A stretch of DNA of 64,000 nt, from contig OY740771.1 in assembly GCA_963513935.1 (NCBI GenBank), forward strand, positions 14,661,138-14,725,137, in the 5' to 3' direction. A model generated the notes under the pieces. It made no database searches, was not told where the DNA came from, and worked only from the letters and a program-made list of their open reading frames with translations. The translations under genes and the position numbers were made by a program. This DNA is from Aphrophora alni. Taxonomy: Eukaryota; Arthropoda; Insecta; Hemiptera; Aphrophoridae. Positions 1 to 11,639 of this stretch are shown piece after piece; position 1 is the first letter of the stretch, and each line of letters begins with the position of its first letter.

Positions 1-69
1 CCAGTTGAATTTTTTATAACTTTTGTATTTGTAGAATAACAAGTTACACCTGTTTCGATCACCCTATAT
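1..69 (+). repeat. Family D fragment, right terminus
   Basis: The last ~50 bases closely resemble the right end of the palindromic element at 43166-44241 (ACACCTGTTT then ATCACCCTATATA). The rest of this copy lies outside the window. It is a truncated copy of the terminal-inverted-repeat family whose ends read TACAGGGTG or CACCCTGTA. Confidence 0.6.
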
Positions 70-79
70 AATTCGCTTA

Positions 80-225
80 TGTGTATTATCGTCTATTGCA
101 GAGGGTCGGAAAAGAACAAGATTTGGTCAAAAGAGATCCGATAGGAAAGATGACAAAGAGGAATCTAACCCAAGAGTACATGAGAAAATGTGTAAATCCA
201 GCGTGGTCCCTCGGGATTGTGATGT
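80..225 (+). repeat. Family A dispersed repeat
   Basis: The core runs from GGGTCGGAAAAGAACAAG through GATCTAACCCAAGAGTACATGA to GGTCCCTCGGGATTG. A short insertion (about 9 bases) separates the TATCGTC block from the GGGTCGG block. The full family is described at 59022-59278. Confidence 0.8.
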
Positions 226-1139
226 TGTTTTAAATTCGAAAAAGTCACCCTTCTTTTGAACCTTTAGGTTCAATTATTTCTAAATCTGTTAAAAAATTAT
301 ACAAGAACTCTTAAACACATTTTTTAAGGTGTAATTTTGTCCACGCATTCTTTCTTTCCTCCAAAGAGGCAATAAACTCAAATACCTTCCAGCATTCACA
401 ATATAAAGTTTCTCACATTACGTCAGATGAGAATGAAGAGTGGGCCATGACCTAGGAAACAGACTGTACCCGGTTGTCACGAGGTGCCCATTGCTTCAGG
501 CGGTGACTGTGCGTCGGCCAAGACGCGTGCCTCTATCACGTTTCCTCATTCTTTCACATTCACACGGAATCATCTTTTACATTCATTATGTAAACTTAAA
601 TATTTAATAGTTGTAAATTTGCTACATTTTTAAATTTTGAATTACAAGTTTTTGTTTTTACTTTCTAAGTATAGACGTTGTTTAAATGTTTGTTAATTTA
701 TAATACTGTTGTGTTTAATTGCGTTCTTTTGTGTGTACTACTTTCTTTAAATGTTAGATTAGCTTTTTTTTTTTAACAATATTTATAAATTTTGACTCGG
801 AATTGAACGGCAATCTCTCAGGAAATGATTCTATAGCTATAAATAAGATAAAAAGTTTATAAACATGGGTCCAAAAACGCTTCGTTAGCGAGTTACGTCT
901 AGCGAAACCTTTCGCCCGGATTTCTGATCCACCGATATATGAGGCCGTAAATTTAGTGGTTCTCTACGATTTGTGACCTGAAAAATTGTACAAAAATAGA
1001 TCCCAGTACTGTATTACTTGTAGTTTTTGTAAATTATTATTGTAAATCCCCCAAAAATATAGTCGAAAAAGTTAATTCTAAAAATTTAATTCTGAGTAAT
1101 TGATCTGAATAAAGTAAATAAAAAAAAAACAAACGATGC
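226..1139. other. No gene recognised; one GC-rich block
   Basis: This is AT-rich sequence without a credible frame. Positions about 440-545 are distinctly richer in G+C and CpG (for example GTCGGCCAAGACGCGTGCC) and match nothing I recognise. The remainder looks like decayed repeat. Confidence 0.5.
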
Positions 1140-1637
1140 AATAGGAACTTTCGAAAACTATTATTTGTTTCTTAAGGCCTAAAATCATTGGACATAAAAT
1201 TGATCGGATTTAAAAATTGTTTTGATTTTAATCTATTCTTGGATGCTGTAGACAATTACCAAGAGATTAAATTTTACGTTTTTTTTGTCGATAATTGAGC
1301 TACAAATGAAAATTTAAAAAGGCTTTTTCGTTAAAAGTGGAAAACCTTTGCGTTTTGAGATATCGGAAAAGATTAAACATTTTAAACGTTTGCCATTTTA
1401 AAAAGTACAAATAAATTCTTGTTTTTCTAGTTGGTAAAATATTACATGATGTTAATAATAAATCTTCACTCCAATAATAATAATATTTCCAAAGATTTAG
1501 TGTTTATAGACAAAATGGCCGACAAACAGGAGTAGAAACGTTTCCAGACCTATGTTTTGAATTTTATATCTTTTTTTAGTTATAAATTCATTACCGTGCA
1601 ATAGAGATTGTCGTGCAGTTCGGAATCACCCTCTATA
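1140..1637 (+). repeat. Family D fragment
   Basis: The order of blocks (ATGCTGTAGACAATTACCAAGAGATTAA, a GTCGATAA block, a 'fused ATTAAAAAGG' block, then AAATGGCCGACA near 1515) is the same as at 8850-9670 and 37080-37510. It ends in ATCACCCTCTATA, the terminus of the family. The left end is missing. The longest motif is given here as blocks because the copies differ at many positions. Confidence 0.6.
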
Positions 1638-1804
1638 CAATCTGTAATTATGACATGTGACATGGAACAATGGAGAGGTGATGAAGTCAAATAAAATATT
1701 TCTCCACCATTTTTTTAAATACATTATTAATAATAGAATATTTCATTACTAGAAACTTTTCCGCTGCGCGATCGTGTTCGACCGGTGCGCAGAAATTCGA
1801 TCAA

Positions 1805-2130
1805 GCATCGTAAAAGTACTTTCAGTATAAATGGACAGGTTTCATCTGAGCTGTGAGCTGCGCGTGGAAGGGAGGTACAAGTTTGTAGTTCGAGGCCGCA
1901 TGGGGACAGAGGCATTGTAGGGGAAACAGTCGGCGCCGACTACTGTCCACGATCCAGCGGTCTTGCAGACATCGTTGTTAGTACCAACACCCAACACCGA
2001 CTGAGGCAACCGCTTCCCCCACCACCTCACTGCTGCTTATAACACGCCTAGACCCACTGCGCACCCAAACTCCACAGCTCAGATGAAACCTGTCCATTTA
2101 TACGAGTTATGAATGATACTTTTCATCATG
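1805..2130. mobile_element. GC-rich insertion bounded by inverted repeats
   Basis: An inverted repeat begins TATAAATGGACAGGTTTCAT at about 1826 and returns as ATGAAACCTGTCCATTTATA ending at about 2105. About 31 bases pair almost perfectly, and weaker pairing reaches about 50 bases. The ~220-base interior is markedly GC-rich (it includes CAGTCGGCGCCGACTACTG) and is not palindromic overall. Two short frames on the minus strand cover it but show no known motif. A non-autonomous DNA element is the simplest reading. I do not recognise the interior. Confidence 0.55.
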
Positions 2131-3530
2131 ATGCAAAACACACAATATACACAAGCAAAATAAAAACTAGTAGATTTCTCAAAATATAAACTTTTAATTA
2201 ACAATTTTAACTTTAATTACAAAATAAATTAACTCAACAAATATAAATGAGCTACAAAGTTAATCAACTTAAAAAGCCTACAATTAGAAGTACGTTTAGA
2301 AGTTTTTCTGAAGTCCCTCTAATGTTGGTACTACGTTTTTAGGTGTCATGTTTGTATTTTAAATTTTTTGGACTTTTGTTGGTCCACAAAAATGTCGTAT
2401 TTAGATTTATCTGACAAATAAATGAATAAAACTTCGTCTCTTATTTGTTTTGGTTCAACATTTTCAACTCCACACCACTCAGAAAATTTACTATATTCCT
2501 CTTCTATTAAAAGATGTCTCTGATAGGAGGTTTAGTGATATGTCTAAAGCTTGTCACTCAGAAAATTTGGCTTTTTGTTTGACAATTCTATTGTAAATTA
2601 TTTTAAATTAGCTAATTTCACAAGTACAAATCCATTGGAAAGAAACATTTGTGATCCTTGTGAGCAAAAACGAAACTAAAATAAAGCAATGGAAAGTCAT
2701 CTGATCGTTTTTCCTTTGCTCTAAATTTGAGTTTGGGATATGATCACTTTCGTTGTTCTCAGCTGTTTTCGGTGCAGAATGATGAAAATATATAATTCTC
2801 TACACAACTGGAAATCTGTACTCAAAACGTCGGATCAGCAAAAGCGCAGATACGTTTCGTATTGCGTTTAGGCTTACACATTTTACGCAATATACAGCCA
2901 ACAGCATTGTCTCTCTGATTTATCTAGCAATCAGCTTAGGCAGGCATATCAGACCACAATAAAAGTGTAATATCGTGAGGCTGGGAAAATAATTATGTTA
3001 AACAGAGAGAAGTGAGTTAAAGTTTCTTCATGCGTTGCAAAATTCTAATACCGTCTAATTACATTCTAACTTATTTACATAATTAATCCACTCAAATATA
3101 GAGGCTTAGGATTAATAATTTAGGCATCCAAAATTAATATTTGCTCTCTCTTCATTTATAAAACTTAATCTAGTTTGAAGTGGGACTATTACGTCACTGA
3201 GTTAACAGATTTAGATTTTAACTTTTCACCCCCATATAATGAAAATTAACAGTGCAGAAAAATTGCAGTAGGCCTAACTTTCTCACTTACTGAAAATTGA
3301 TATCGCAAAAATGTTGTTTAGGTTGGGTTAGGTTATGATTTAAAAAGTAAAATCGAACGATGGTCGACGTTTATGAAAAAATATTGATACATTTAAATAA
3401 AGGTATTCGTTTCTGCCATAAAGATGAACTCTACATAAATAATATTTGATTAAAATCAAGCTTTTAATGACGGCAGTCAAAGTTCATTTTTGTTTTAGAA
3501 TCAGTATTCCAATGATTCTTATATTTAGAG
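2131..3530. other. No gene recognised
   Basis: AT-rich, with no supported frame. A short TTAGG-type stretch (TAGGTTGGGTTAGGTTA) lies at about 3318-3335, and a single copy of the family H motif (described at 56335-56600) lies near 3250-3300. Confidence 0.5.
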
Positions 3531-4160
3531 CACTTGTCTGTGTGTAAGTCGCAACCCGTCTACACAGACAAGATGATAAATCCTATATATTTCAAACTTT
3601 CCATTTATATTCTTTGTATTTTCCCACATATACGAAAAATATAGCGGCAACAAAATATGACCTTGGACTAGCAAAAACTAGTTGAAAATATATGTGAGGT
3701 ATCAAATAAAATTAGAAGTTATTCTGATCACGAATATGTGTGTTTATTTCATGAAAAATAATATTTTGGCGTTTAATTTAAAGTGTCAGATACCAAGTCC
3801 CCCTCCCTCCTAACACAACGTAATCTACAAACCTGAACAAATATTATTTGGATTTGAAATTAAATTGCTGTGCGAAATCTTATATTATATTTTTTTTGAC
3901 GAATACAACTTATTTAACCATAAAATGAGAAATGTGTTTCGTAGAAATTTTTAAACTCGGTTTTGAGAGCTGTGATTCAAACAATTCAATAGCTGTTAAG
4001 AGATGGATAGCATTTTTATTGATTTCTTTTTATTAGGGTCCGTAGGTAAAACTAAAGAATCTCATAATTTGACGAACATATCTGTCTGTACAATTTAAAA
4101 TTCCGCTTAAAAGACTTCACTTTATACAAAAAAAAAAGTTTCCCTTTATGCCCACAGACA
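3531..4160 (+). repeat. Family B repeat unit
   Basis: The unit starts with AAGTCGCAACCCGTCTACACAGACAAGAT and continues through a block with AATATAGCGG, an AAGTTATTCTGATnACGAATATG block, a CAGATACCAAGTCCCCC block and an AATTAGGGTCCGTAGG block. The same block order recurs at 6829, 7402 and 50880 and, inverted, inside the tandem duplication. No coding potential is visible. I do not know its class. (The first block is interrupted here by a note: its key part is GTCGCAACCCGTCTACACAG.). Confidence 0.65.
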
Positions 4161-4239
4161 CTAAATCTTGAGGTTTTGGCTTGACCCACTTGTTTTTTAA
4201 TTACTCAACTGTAATGTGTTTTTACTTACAATTTTTTAC

Positions 4240-4640
4240 ACAGGTTAAGGTCATTATTTTTTCATATTTCATTAAAATTTTAACTAAATTGGTACGCCAA
4301 TTATGAGAAATCGAGTACTTTGTAAAACAGCAACATTTTGTTTTGTACAGTAAATTTACGAACTCCATAGAAGGTGACCAATACGTTTTTGTACAGCCTA
4401 AACTCGTTAGCTGTTACTAATCCAATTTGGTTTGTGGGCATATCTTGGGACAATTTTATTTTTATTTTTTATAACTCAAAATTCAATTGTAACTGCCACA
4501 AGAAAAATAATTACGATTTTCTCAAAAACAGCTCTAACGATTTTGATGAAATTTTGTTAAAACTATTCTCTAAGGACACAAACAAAACATTTTGGTGGGT
4601 ATACTTTCAAAAATGTCAGTAATTTATCTCTAAAAAAATG
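4240..4640 (+). repeat. Family C repeat fragment
   Basis: The blocks CGATTTTCTCAAAAACAGCT and CTAAGGACACAAACAAAACA are the hallmark of a diffuse family also seen near 13100, 25200, 31500, 33150, 36200 and 39480. The 82-codon frame starting at 4374 falls inside the repeat and is not credible as a gene. Confidence 0.5.
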
Positions 4641-5247
4641 TTTTAACCTATAGATTTAATTCATTTTTAGTTAAATGTTAAGGCTGGTGACCCAATTCCT
4701 TATACACAATAAGTAGTAAAAGTGTATTACAGTTTAAAAACCAAATCAAAGCTTGACATTATTAAAATCTTGATTTTAATGAAATACAATTTACGTTGAG
4801 GATGCGTTTATTGCACGAAGGAAGTTGTAACGTTTACATTACATTTTAACCCTAATTAATTATACATTACCGAGTTTAAACTTATCACTAAATAGTCACT
4901 CACACAGCACTATCACTAAGATAGTGAAAAAGGGCTGAAATTGCACGATTCCCATTATAACCCAGTATAAATTAAGAAATAACACCTCCGGATCGGGGAT
5001 CGTGCCTCCGGTAGAACTATAAACGCCATGCTCAAAATTAATTAAATATTCATAGTGTGATTTATGATAAAATATAGAAAATCAAATTAACACAACACAG
5101 CCAATACACAGCACGTCTGTTTGCATGTGTGGACGGGTCACTTCTTCGTCTCAGTTTTACTAGTGTGGTATGCTCAACATAGCTATATACCAAGTTCCGA
5201 TCAGCTGTTCACTGCTGTATGACATAACGGACGGGTCACTTCTCCCT
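4641..5247. other. No gene; 15-bp direct repeats
   Basis: GGACGGGTCACTTCT occurs at 5131-5145 and again at 5229-5243, about 100 bases apart, in otherwise unremarkable AT-rich DNA. Nothing else is recognisable. Confidence 0.5.
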
Positions 5248-5416
5248 TATAAAAAAAAGAAGAAAAGTGTACATAAGACTTCTTGCTCTCGAATAATGTC
5301 AGATTCAGAAAAAAACAAGAGTTGGTCAAGAAAACCCTTATAGGAAAGCTGAAAGAGGAAGATTTAACCGCAGGCTACATGAAAGAAGGTGTAGATTCAG
5401 CTGAGTTCCTTTAAAT
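5248..5416 (+). repeat. Family A dispersed repeat
   Basis: Contains ACAAGAGTTGGTCAAGA, ATAGGAAAGCTGAAAGAGG and GGTGTAGATTCAGCTGAG, preceded by a purine-rich AAAAAAAAGAAGAAAAG leader. The 3' terminal hairpin is lost. Confidence 0.75.
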
Positions 5417-6828
5417 AATGACGTCATACTGATTATAGATACAATTACATCGCTAGAATTACCACATCAAAAATTATCACATTATTATCTAGCTTGGTGT
5501 ACACTATGTTACACTCAATATGAACTGATTTAAACTTTGATTTGTGTACATTGATGTGTCACTAATAGATCTCCCATCATAAACGGACAACAAAGCTTCA
5601 ATATCTTGGAGTAAATATAGAACAATGTTCGATACACATCTATTGTTTGTTTGATCTATGTCGTATCTCAGGTGAAGGCTGTAGAAACAAAATTATATCT
5701 AACCATTTTTGTAACCACGTAATGGGTCAAGTGCAAAATAATCCACTAAATTTCTACATTGTAACAAAAAATAGTATTTGCCATTTCCTTAAAGATTTAT
5801 CATGTAAATGACAAATATTAGTAACAAAACTGAAAAATATTTAGTTAACGCAAATTAAATGGTAATTTTGATAGTTGAGAGAAATATGACTACTTGATAC
5901 CGGAGGTAACCAAGGTAACGGAGGTAACCAACTACTTTAACCAAGGTAAACGTGGTTGGCAAAATCCCTTATCCCCGTCAGATCAAACACCTTGGTAACC
6001 AGTTCTTAATGATTTATTTATAATAAATTAATTTGGAGTTCTTACGTTCTAATTATAACAGTTACTGCTCACAACTCAAAATTTAAAGGAGGGGCTATTG
6101 GTAACTCCCCCATTCAAATATATATAATTTGCTTCCGTCATAATATGTAGTCCTTCCCGAGGACTTAGGAACGCCGTTCGCTGAATATAGCCCTACATAA
6201 ACTGTAAAAAATCTACACTGTATTAAATAAACTAAAATGAATTCGGAGGACTGGAGTAGAGTCCAGTCAAGTTGTCGATCTCTTTACTGTCCACTCAAGC
6301 TGACAAGCTATGTCTACACGTTGCAAGGAGATTAACAACTAACGCTACTGGTTTGTTCAAGACTTGGTCTGCAACCAATGGGACCCAAACCGGTAACAGT
6401 GACCCCAAAGCGTCAACAATTATTTTCCGTTTTTAAAATAAACAGTGTAAAAATATTGCACAAACTTTCTCACACGCCCACTCAAAATTGAAATACTTAA
6501 CAAGTGAAACTATAGCAAAAAAAAACGATTCAGTAGTTCAGCTATTTTTTATTTAATTCCGAATAGATTTATGTAATTAAATTGTATATAAATTAAATAA
6601 ATACAAACTTTATAAAATCGGTTTTTTTATTAAAGGAAAACAGGTCAACTTTTTTATGTAATCGTTTCAAGGCCAACAAATGAAAATTAACCATAAATGC
6701 CTTTTTTTAAGTGTTATTTTTAAAAAAAGCCTAAACTCTCTTAGCTTGTATACCCTTAAATACCAATTAATTCAAAATGGCAGTGCTCAAAGATTCATTT
6801 TTGTTTTTTCGTGTTTCTCCTTCCATTT
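5417..6828. other. No gene; small GGTAACC cluster
   Basis: Between 5901 and 5953 the motif GGTAAC or GGTAAAC occurs four times (CGGAGGTAACC, AAGGTAACG, GAGGTAACC, AAGGTAAACG). The rest is AT-rich and unassigned. A family H motif (ATTGCACAAACTTTCTCAC) lies near 6456. Confidence 0.45.
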
Positions 6829-7401
6829 GTCTGTTAGTCACAACCAGTCTACACAGACAAGATGATATATCCTGTATATTTCAAACTTTGCATTTATATT
6901 CTTTTTATTGTCCTACAAGGAAAAATATAGCGGGAACAAAAATTTGACTTTGTGTAGTTAAGGGTCAAAACATTATGAGGTTGGAAAATTTCTCTTTTGA
7001 AAATATTATGTGTGGGGTGTCAAATAAAACTAGAAGTTATTCTGATTACGAATATGTATGTTTATTTGACGAAGATATTAATATGTTGGCGCTAGGTCAA
7101 ATTTAAAGTGTCAGTTATCAAGTCTCCCCCTTGAACACGGCGTGAGTTACAAATTTGGAAAAAAAACATTATTTAGACTTGAAATTAAATTGCAGTGTGA
7201 ATTCATACATTATACTTTTATAAAGATGAATACAACTTAATTTAACCATACAATGAGTAGCGGTTACGTTTTGAAAACAGCGTTTGTGAGATTAGAGACA
7301 AACAATTCAATAGCCAATAAAAAATGGATCATATTTTCATTGATTTCAATTTATTAGGGTACGTAGGTTATACCAAGGAGTTTTATAATTTCACGCGCGT
7401 G
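6829..7401 (+). repeat. Family B unit, first of a tandem pair
   Basis: Starts at CAACCAGTCTACACAGACAA and is followed directly by a second unit that begins about 573 bases later. All the blocks seen at 3531-4160 are present in order, including CAGTTATCAAGTCTCCCCC and TAGGGTACGTAGG. Confidence 0.65.
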
Positions 7402-7760
7402 TATAAACGCAGTCCGTCTACACAGACAGGACTATAAATCTTAAATATTTCAAACTATGTATTTATTGTTTTTGTATTTTCCCATATAGGAGAAATAGCG
7501 GTAACAAAAAAAAATATGACTATTTAAGGTACAAAAAGCATCGAGTTGAAAATTTTTATTTTTGAAAATATTACGCGTGGAGTGTCAAATTATACTAGAA
7601 GTTATTCTGATTACGAATATAGTATGTTTATTTGACGAAAAAATTAATATTTTGGTGCTAGGCCGTTTAAAAGACTTCAACTTTGTAATAACTGTTCCTA
7701 TATGCCTACTAACCATAAAACGTATGGTTTTAACACATGCTTAACTCTTTTATTTAGCGA
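7402..7760 (+). repeat. Family B unit, second of a tandem pair, truncated
   Basis: Begins AGTCCGTCTACACAGACAGG and runs through the TAGCGGTAAC and TTATTCTGATTACGAATATAG blocks. It is cut short after the GCGCTAGG-equivalent block (GGTGCTAGGCCGTT). The 60-codon frame at 7562 lies inside it and is not a gene. Confidence 0.6.
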
Positions 7761-8354
7761 TTAATCTTGAACCGTAATTTATATTTATTTGGGATTACCA
7801 CAGCTTTGGGTCATTGTTCATACATTTCATAAAACGCTTTGAGCGTATTTTTAGCATTTATAACACTCTATTTTGAAAAAAAAATGGAAATTATGTATTT
7901 TAGTCTATGCTAATTACTCCCTAACGTTGAAAAGGAAAACAACAGCTAAACACTCGTTCAGGCTGTAGAGAAACACAGACAAAATTCCGAACAAAACAAA
8001 TTTATTATTTTAGTTTTTACCTTCTACTCTGTCTTCACTTCGTCACAAATTTCGTTCCTCTGGTAATCTGATCCTTCCACTCCTCTCTTTCCCTTCTAGG
8101 TACGTTACTCGTCCGTCTGTCCGTACTTACACATAACGTAAACGTGACTCGTACATCATCGCTGTGCAAGATTATAATCCATACTTGATCTACGATCTGC
8201 GCCTCGCATTCCCTTCTGATTCAAATCTGAATCATGCTTTGTTTTCAACACCTTTATAAATATGTTACCTCTTAATGCATTTATTTTGTTCCGCTCTAAT
8301 GTACAGTCAATGGAGTACAATCCATCACAAAATTTGCCTGTTATAGACAGTTTA
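7761..8354. other. No gene recognised; acceptor-like site
   Basis: A pyrimidine tract ending TCTCTTTCCCTTCTAG lies at about 8083-8099 and looks like a splice acceptor, but the three following frames show no conserved protein. A 77-codon minus-strand frame at 8156-8389 runs into the next repeat and is not supported. Confidence 0.35.
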
Positions 8355-9674
8355 TACAGAGTGTCCAGAAATCGACGAAACTTCAGCAAATGATTCAGTT
8401 GGACAAAATATACAAGAAATGACGTACAATATAGTCCTATCTTGCTTGGTTTTCCGTCTATCCGCCATTTTGTTATTTTTTACAAAAAAAAATATTTATA
8501 ACTTTCAAAATAGTTAAGATATTGAGTTCAGATTAAGTACACTTATTTTTCATGTAAATTTTTACACTTGCACCAAAAACAAAGAATTTATTTCGTATAT
8601 AAACAGTTACCTTTATAAAAAATGTATAAATAACAAAAAGTTTCTTTATTTCATGACAAACAAAATGTGTTTTTACTGTAGCTTAAAGGACAACCGAGTT
8701 ATCGACAAAAAACTGAAAACACGATTTCTTGGCAATTATGGACTACACCCAAAATACTAAGTTTATGTAATTGAAATTAGATTCATGGAATTTGTTGTTT
8801 TTATTAAAAATTGTCAAAATTCAAATATATTTTAATTTTAGTCTAATCTTTAGTGATGTAGACATTTACCAAGAAATTCTTTTTTCAGTTTTGTATCGAT
8901 AACTCAATATAGCTACAGTAAAATATAAAAACCATTTGGATTGTTATTGTGTACCGAAACCAAATAATTAATTTCGTTTATTTTCAAAATGGCTGCAGTA
9001 GAAAATTTTTAACTTCATATATCTCGAAAAGCGTTAATTTGATAAAAAAAACTTGGGGAAAAAATCATTTTTAATGATAAACAAATTTTATTTTATTTTT
9101 ATATTTCTCCTGTACCTCGAAAGATAATCTCTTTATAGACAAAAACCGAAAACATACTTATTTAGTAATTGTATACAACACTCATGATTAGGTCTAAACG
9201 AAAATATATTTTAATTCAGATAATTTTTATTAACAATAACAAAATTCATAAATTTAATTTCAATTAGATAAATTTAATTTTTTGGATGTTGTAGACAATT
9301 AACAAGAAATTAAGTTTTCAGTTTTTTTCTTACAGTAACAATACAAAAACCATTTTCTTTGTCATTAAAAAGGAGAACTTTTCGTTTCTTGTAATTATAA
9401 AGTTTCAGTTTTCAAGATATTTGACTTTAAAAATTTGAAACCGAAGCCCTATTAAAATATATGATTTTTTTTTGGTACACTTGTAAAAATCTTCATATAT
9501 CAAATCTGAACTCAATATTTTAACTATTCCAAAGTTACAACTCTTTTTGTAAAAAACAAAATGGCGGATAGACTGAAAACTAAGCAGGATATGATTATAT
9601 GTTATATGTTCTTATATATTTTGTCCTATCAATTAGTTCCTGAAATTTGGTCGAGTATTTCTGAACATACTATA
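8355..9674. mobile_element. Family D foldback element, 1.32 kb, TA duplication
   Basis: The left end TACAGAGTGTCCAGAAATCG (after TA at 8353-8354) is matched by the inverted right end TTTCTGAACATACTATA (followed by TA). The arms pair over roughly 200-250 bases, including the block CTATCCGCCATTTTGTT near 8458-8474 and its inverse near 9550-9572. Inside, the GTAGACA...ACCAAGAAAT block appears four times in alternating orientation (near 8700 inverted, 8870, 9150 inverted, 9290), so the body itself is a set of nested palindromes. It has no coding capacity. The TA duplication suggests mobilisation by a Tc1/mariner-like transposase (inference). Confidence 0.65.
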
Positions 9675-10357
9675 TATTAAATAAAAGAAAAAGGAAACAA
9701 AAGAATATAAAGGATTGTTTGGCTAATATTTTGTTTATTACAAACTTAATCGTTTATTTTTCTATTCTCTATAATCTTTTGTTTTATTTATATCTACAAT
9801 AAGAACTACATATTTATAAACTGTTGGTATTTTCTGAGAAGAAAGAAGAAATGTATTTAAAATAGTTTATAAATACCTGAAGAAACGGTATTTTTAGAAA
9901 GATGGCGACCAATTCATTTTGTTGGGTACATAGTTTTGTTTGGGTCCAAAATTAAATCAAAATCGTTTGAGCCTATTTTGAGAAAAAGGAAAAACTAACT
10001 CACACATTTTATAAAAAACAGTCTACGCTTTGTTTCTAGACATTTAATAGACACCTTTCATAAAATCACCTTTTTGGAAACGGGGACCACAAACCGTATC
10101 CTCGAAATTTTCGACATCAATTCTTTTGGAGTTTTTTTTTTAATTTGCAGGTCCAAACATGTGATTAAATTAAAAGTGAGGTTGACAGATATTAAATCTA
10201 TTCAATTCAAGGCTGTGTAACTGAAGCTACTATTTTCTGTAGTTTTATTTGTTGTATTAAAAAAAAAATGCATCACCTTTTATTTTCAAGAAACTTGTGA
10301 CTTCAAAATTTAATTTAATATTCTACAAATATTACCCTTCAAGAGTTCAAATACTTT
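9675..10357. other. No gene; family C trace
   Basis: The sequence at 9893-10010 (AAGATGGCGACCAATTCATT, GGGTCCAAAATTAAATCAA, CGTTTGAGCCTATTTTGAG) resembles family C. Nothing else is assignable. Confidence 0.4.
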
Positions 10358-10490
10358 TGTAGCAATCCCGAAGTATTACAGCTGGATCTACACCTTTTGT
10401 CATGTAGTCTTGGGTTCAATCATTCTCTTTCTTCTTTCCTATAAAGTCCCCTTGACTAACTCTTGATTTTGATATTAAAGTATCAAGAGC
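10358..10490 (-). repeat. Family A dispersed repeat
   Basis: Plus-strand reading shows AGCTGGATCTACACCTTTTG then CATGTAGTCTTGGGTTCAAT. The latter is the copy closest to a polymerase III B box (GGTTCAATC). The copy ends near CTTGACTAACTCTTG. Confidence 0.75.
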
Positions 10491-10721
10491 CAGGTGTCTC
10501 TCTTTTATGCTATTATATTTGGGTCTTTAGAGGCTATTTCAGCTCATCTTTTCCATCAGATTTTGACGAAATCATAATTTGTGTTTATTTTCTTGTGGCA
10601 CCTACCAACAGAATTCCAAAAATCAATTTTTGAGACTAAGGGGATACAAAACAAATATATCTGCAAAAACTCAACAAAAAAATTAAGCCAATCATAAAAC
10701 AAAAGTAAATAAAGTAAAATA

Positions 10722-11036
10722 CCGGAGAAATGAAAAATGTTGGAGTTAAAACAGGATGAAATTGTTTCTGTCGGCGCCATGAATCACTAGAACTTAATGG
10801 CTTCGAGACCACGTCACTAGTGGTCCAAGGCTTACCTCTACCGATGTGTAAATAATTCCAGTTAATCCTGGAATATTGATGAGCTGAAGTTGTGTAAGCT
10901 ATAAATCCTGCGACTTGCTCATGTAGTCATGTGAGTGAATTGATGTATGAGTTTATTGTAAAATCAACTGTAATTATTTTGTAGTTATGTTTAAATAAGA
11001 CAAATTGGAAATTAAAGGAAAAATACCAGTGGGTAT
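10722..11036 (+). repeat. Family G repeat with hairpin core
   Basis: About 315 bases recur inverted at 32643-32958 with high identity. The core GACCACGTCACTAGTGGTC (near 10808) folds as a six-pair stem (GACCAC/GTGGTC) and is preceded by GGCTTCGA. It contains TTGTTTCTGTCGGCGCCATG and GGAATATTGATGAGCTGAAG. No frame is conserved. The copy starts abruptly at the 5' side and fades after ATACCAGTGGGT. A non-autonomous element or an old duplication would both fit. Confidence 0.6.
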
Positions 11037-11429
11037 AAGATACCTGAGTGTGGATTTCTCTAATCAACACTTTTATTTCGACTGATATCTGTAGGTTTCG
11101 TTCAATTAATTAACTCAAAAGTTACTAATTTTATTCACCCTTTCACGATAACAAATAAAACCAATCACGACTATTTGTCAACAAAAATATCAGTGTTGTA
11201 GTTATCACTTAAAAAATAGATACAGTATTTTAAAAATATTGCACATATTATGAGTTTAAACGAGTGAAATATTGACTTGTAATTTTTTTACACGTGTTTT
11301 ATTAAACTGCACTTTATTCACATTTTAACGAAATCGGTCGGTTTGATTTTGAGATTCTTATAATAAATCTGTAAGCGTTGAAATAATAAATTCATATTTT
11401 TAAAAACATACTTAAAGGGTGCTAGTCAA

Positions 11430-11630
11430 GTATACGAATTAGTTTGTAACGATTTATTTGATCTGTTATTACTAATAAATTGCAGTAAAAACAAAGTCAA
11501 GGGAGAAGTGTACGCCCTATGCTGGGAAGCTACTAAGGATAGCTTAGTTGGTAGAGCATTGACGCGTAAAGCCAAAGCTCCTGTGTTCAATTCCCAGTCT
11601 AGGTCGTATATTTTTCCTTTCAAATATTAC
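11430..11630 (+). repeat. tRNA-derived SINE-like unit
   Basis: The segment at about 11534-11610 carries an A-box-like TAGCTTAGTTGG and a B-box-like GTGTTCAATTCCC, spaced as in a tRNA gene. It is not a working tRNA: the 5' and 3' acceptor strands do not pair and the anticodon arm is broken. About 100 bases upstream (through GTCAAGGGAGAAGTGTACGC) and a short 3' flank (GTCTAGGTCGTATATTTTTC) are shared with the inverted copy at 47190-47375, so the mobile unit is larger than the tRNA-like part. Confidence 0.7.
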
Positions 11631-11639
11631 AAACACTTT

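Noticed and set aside
8083..8160. Splice acceptor followed by an exon
   Set aside because: The pyrimidine tract and AG are plausible, but the following frames close quickly or lack any known domain.
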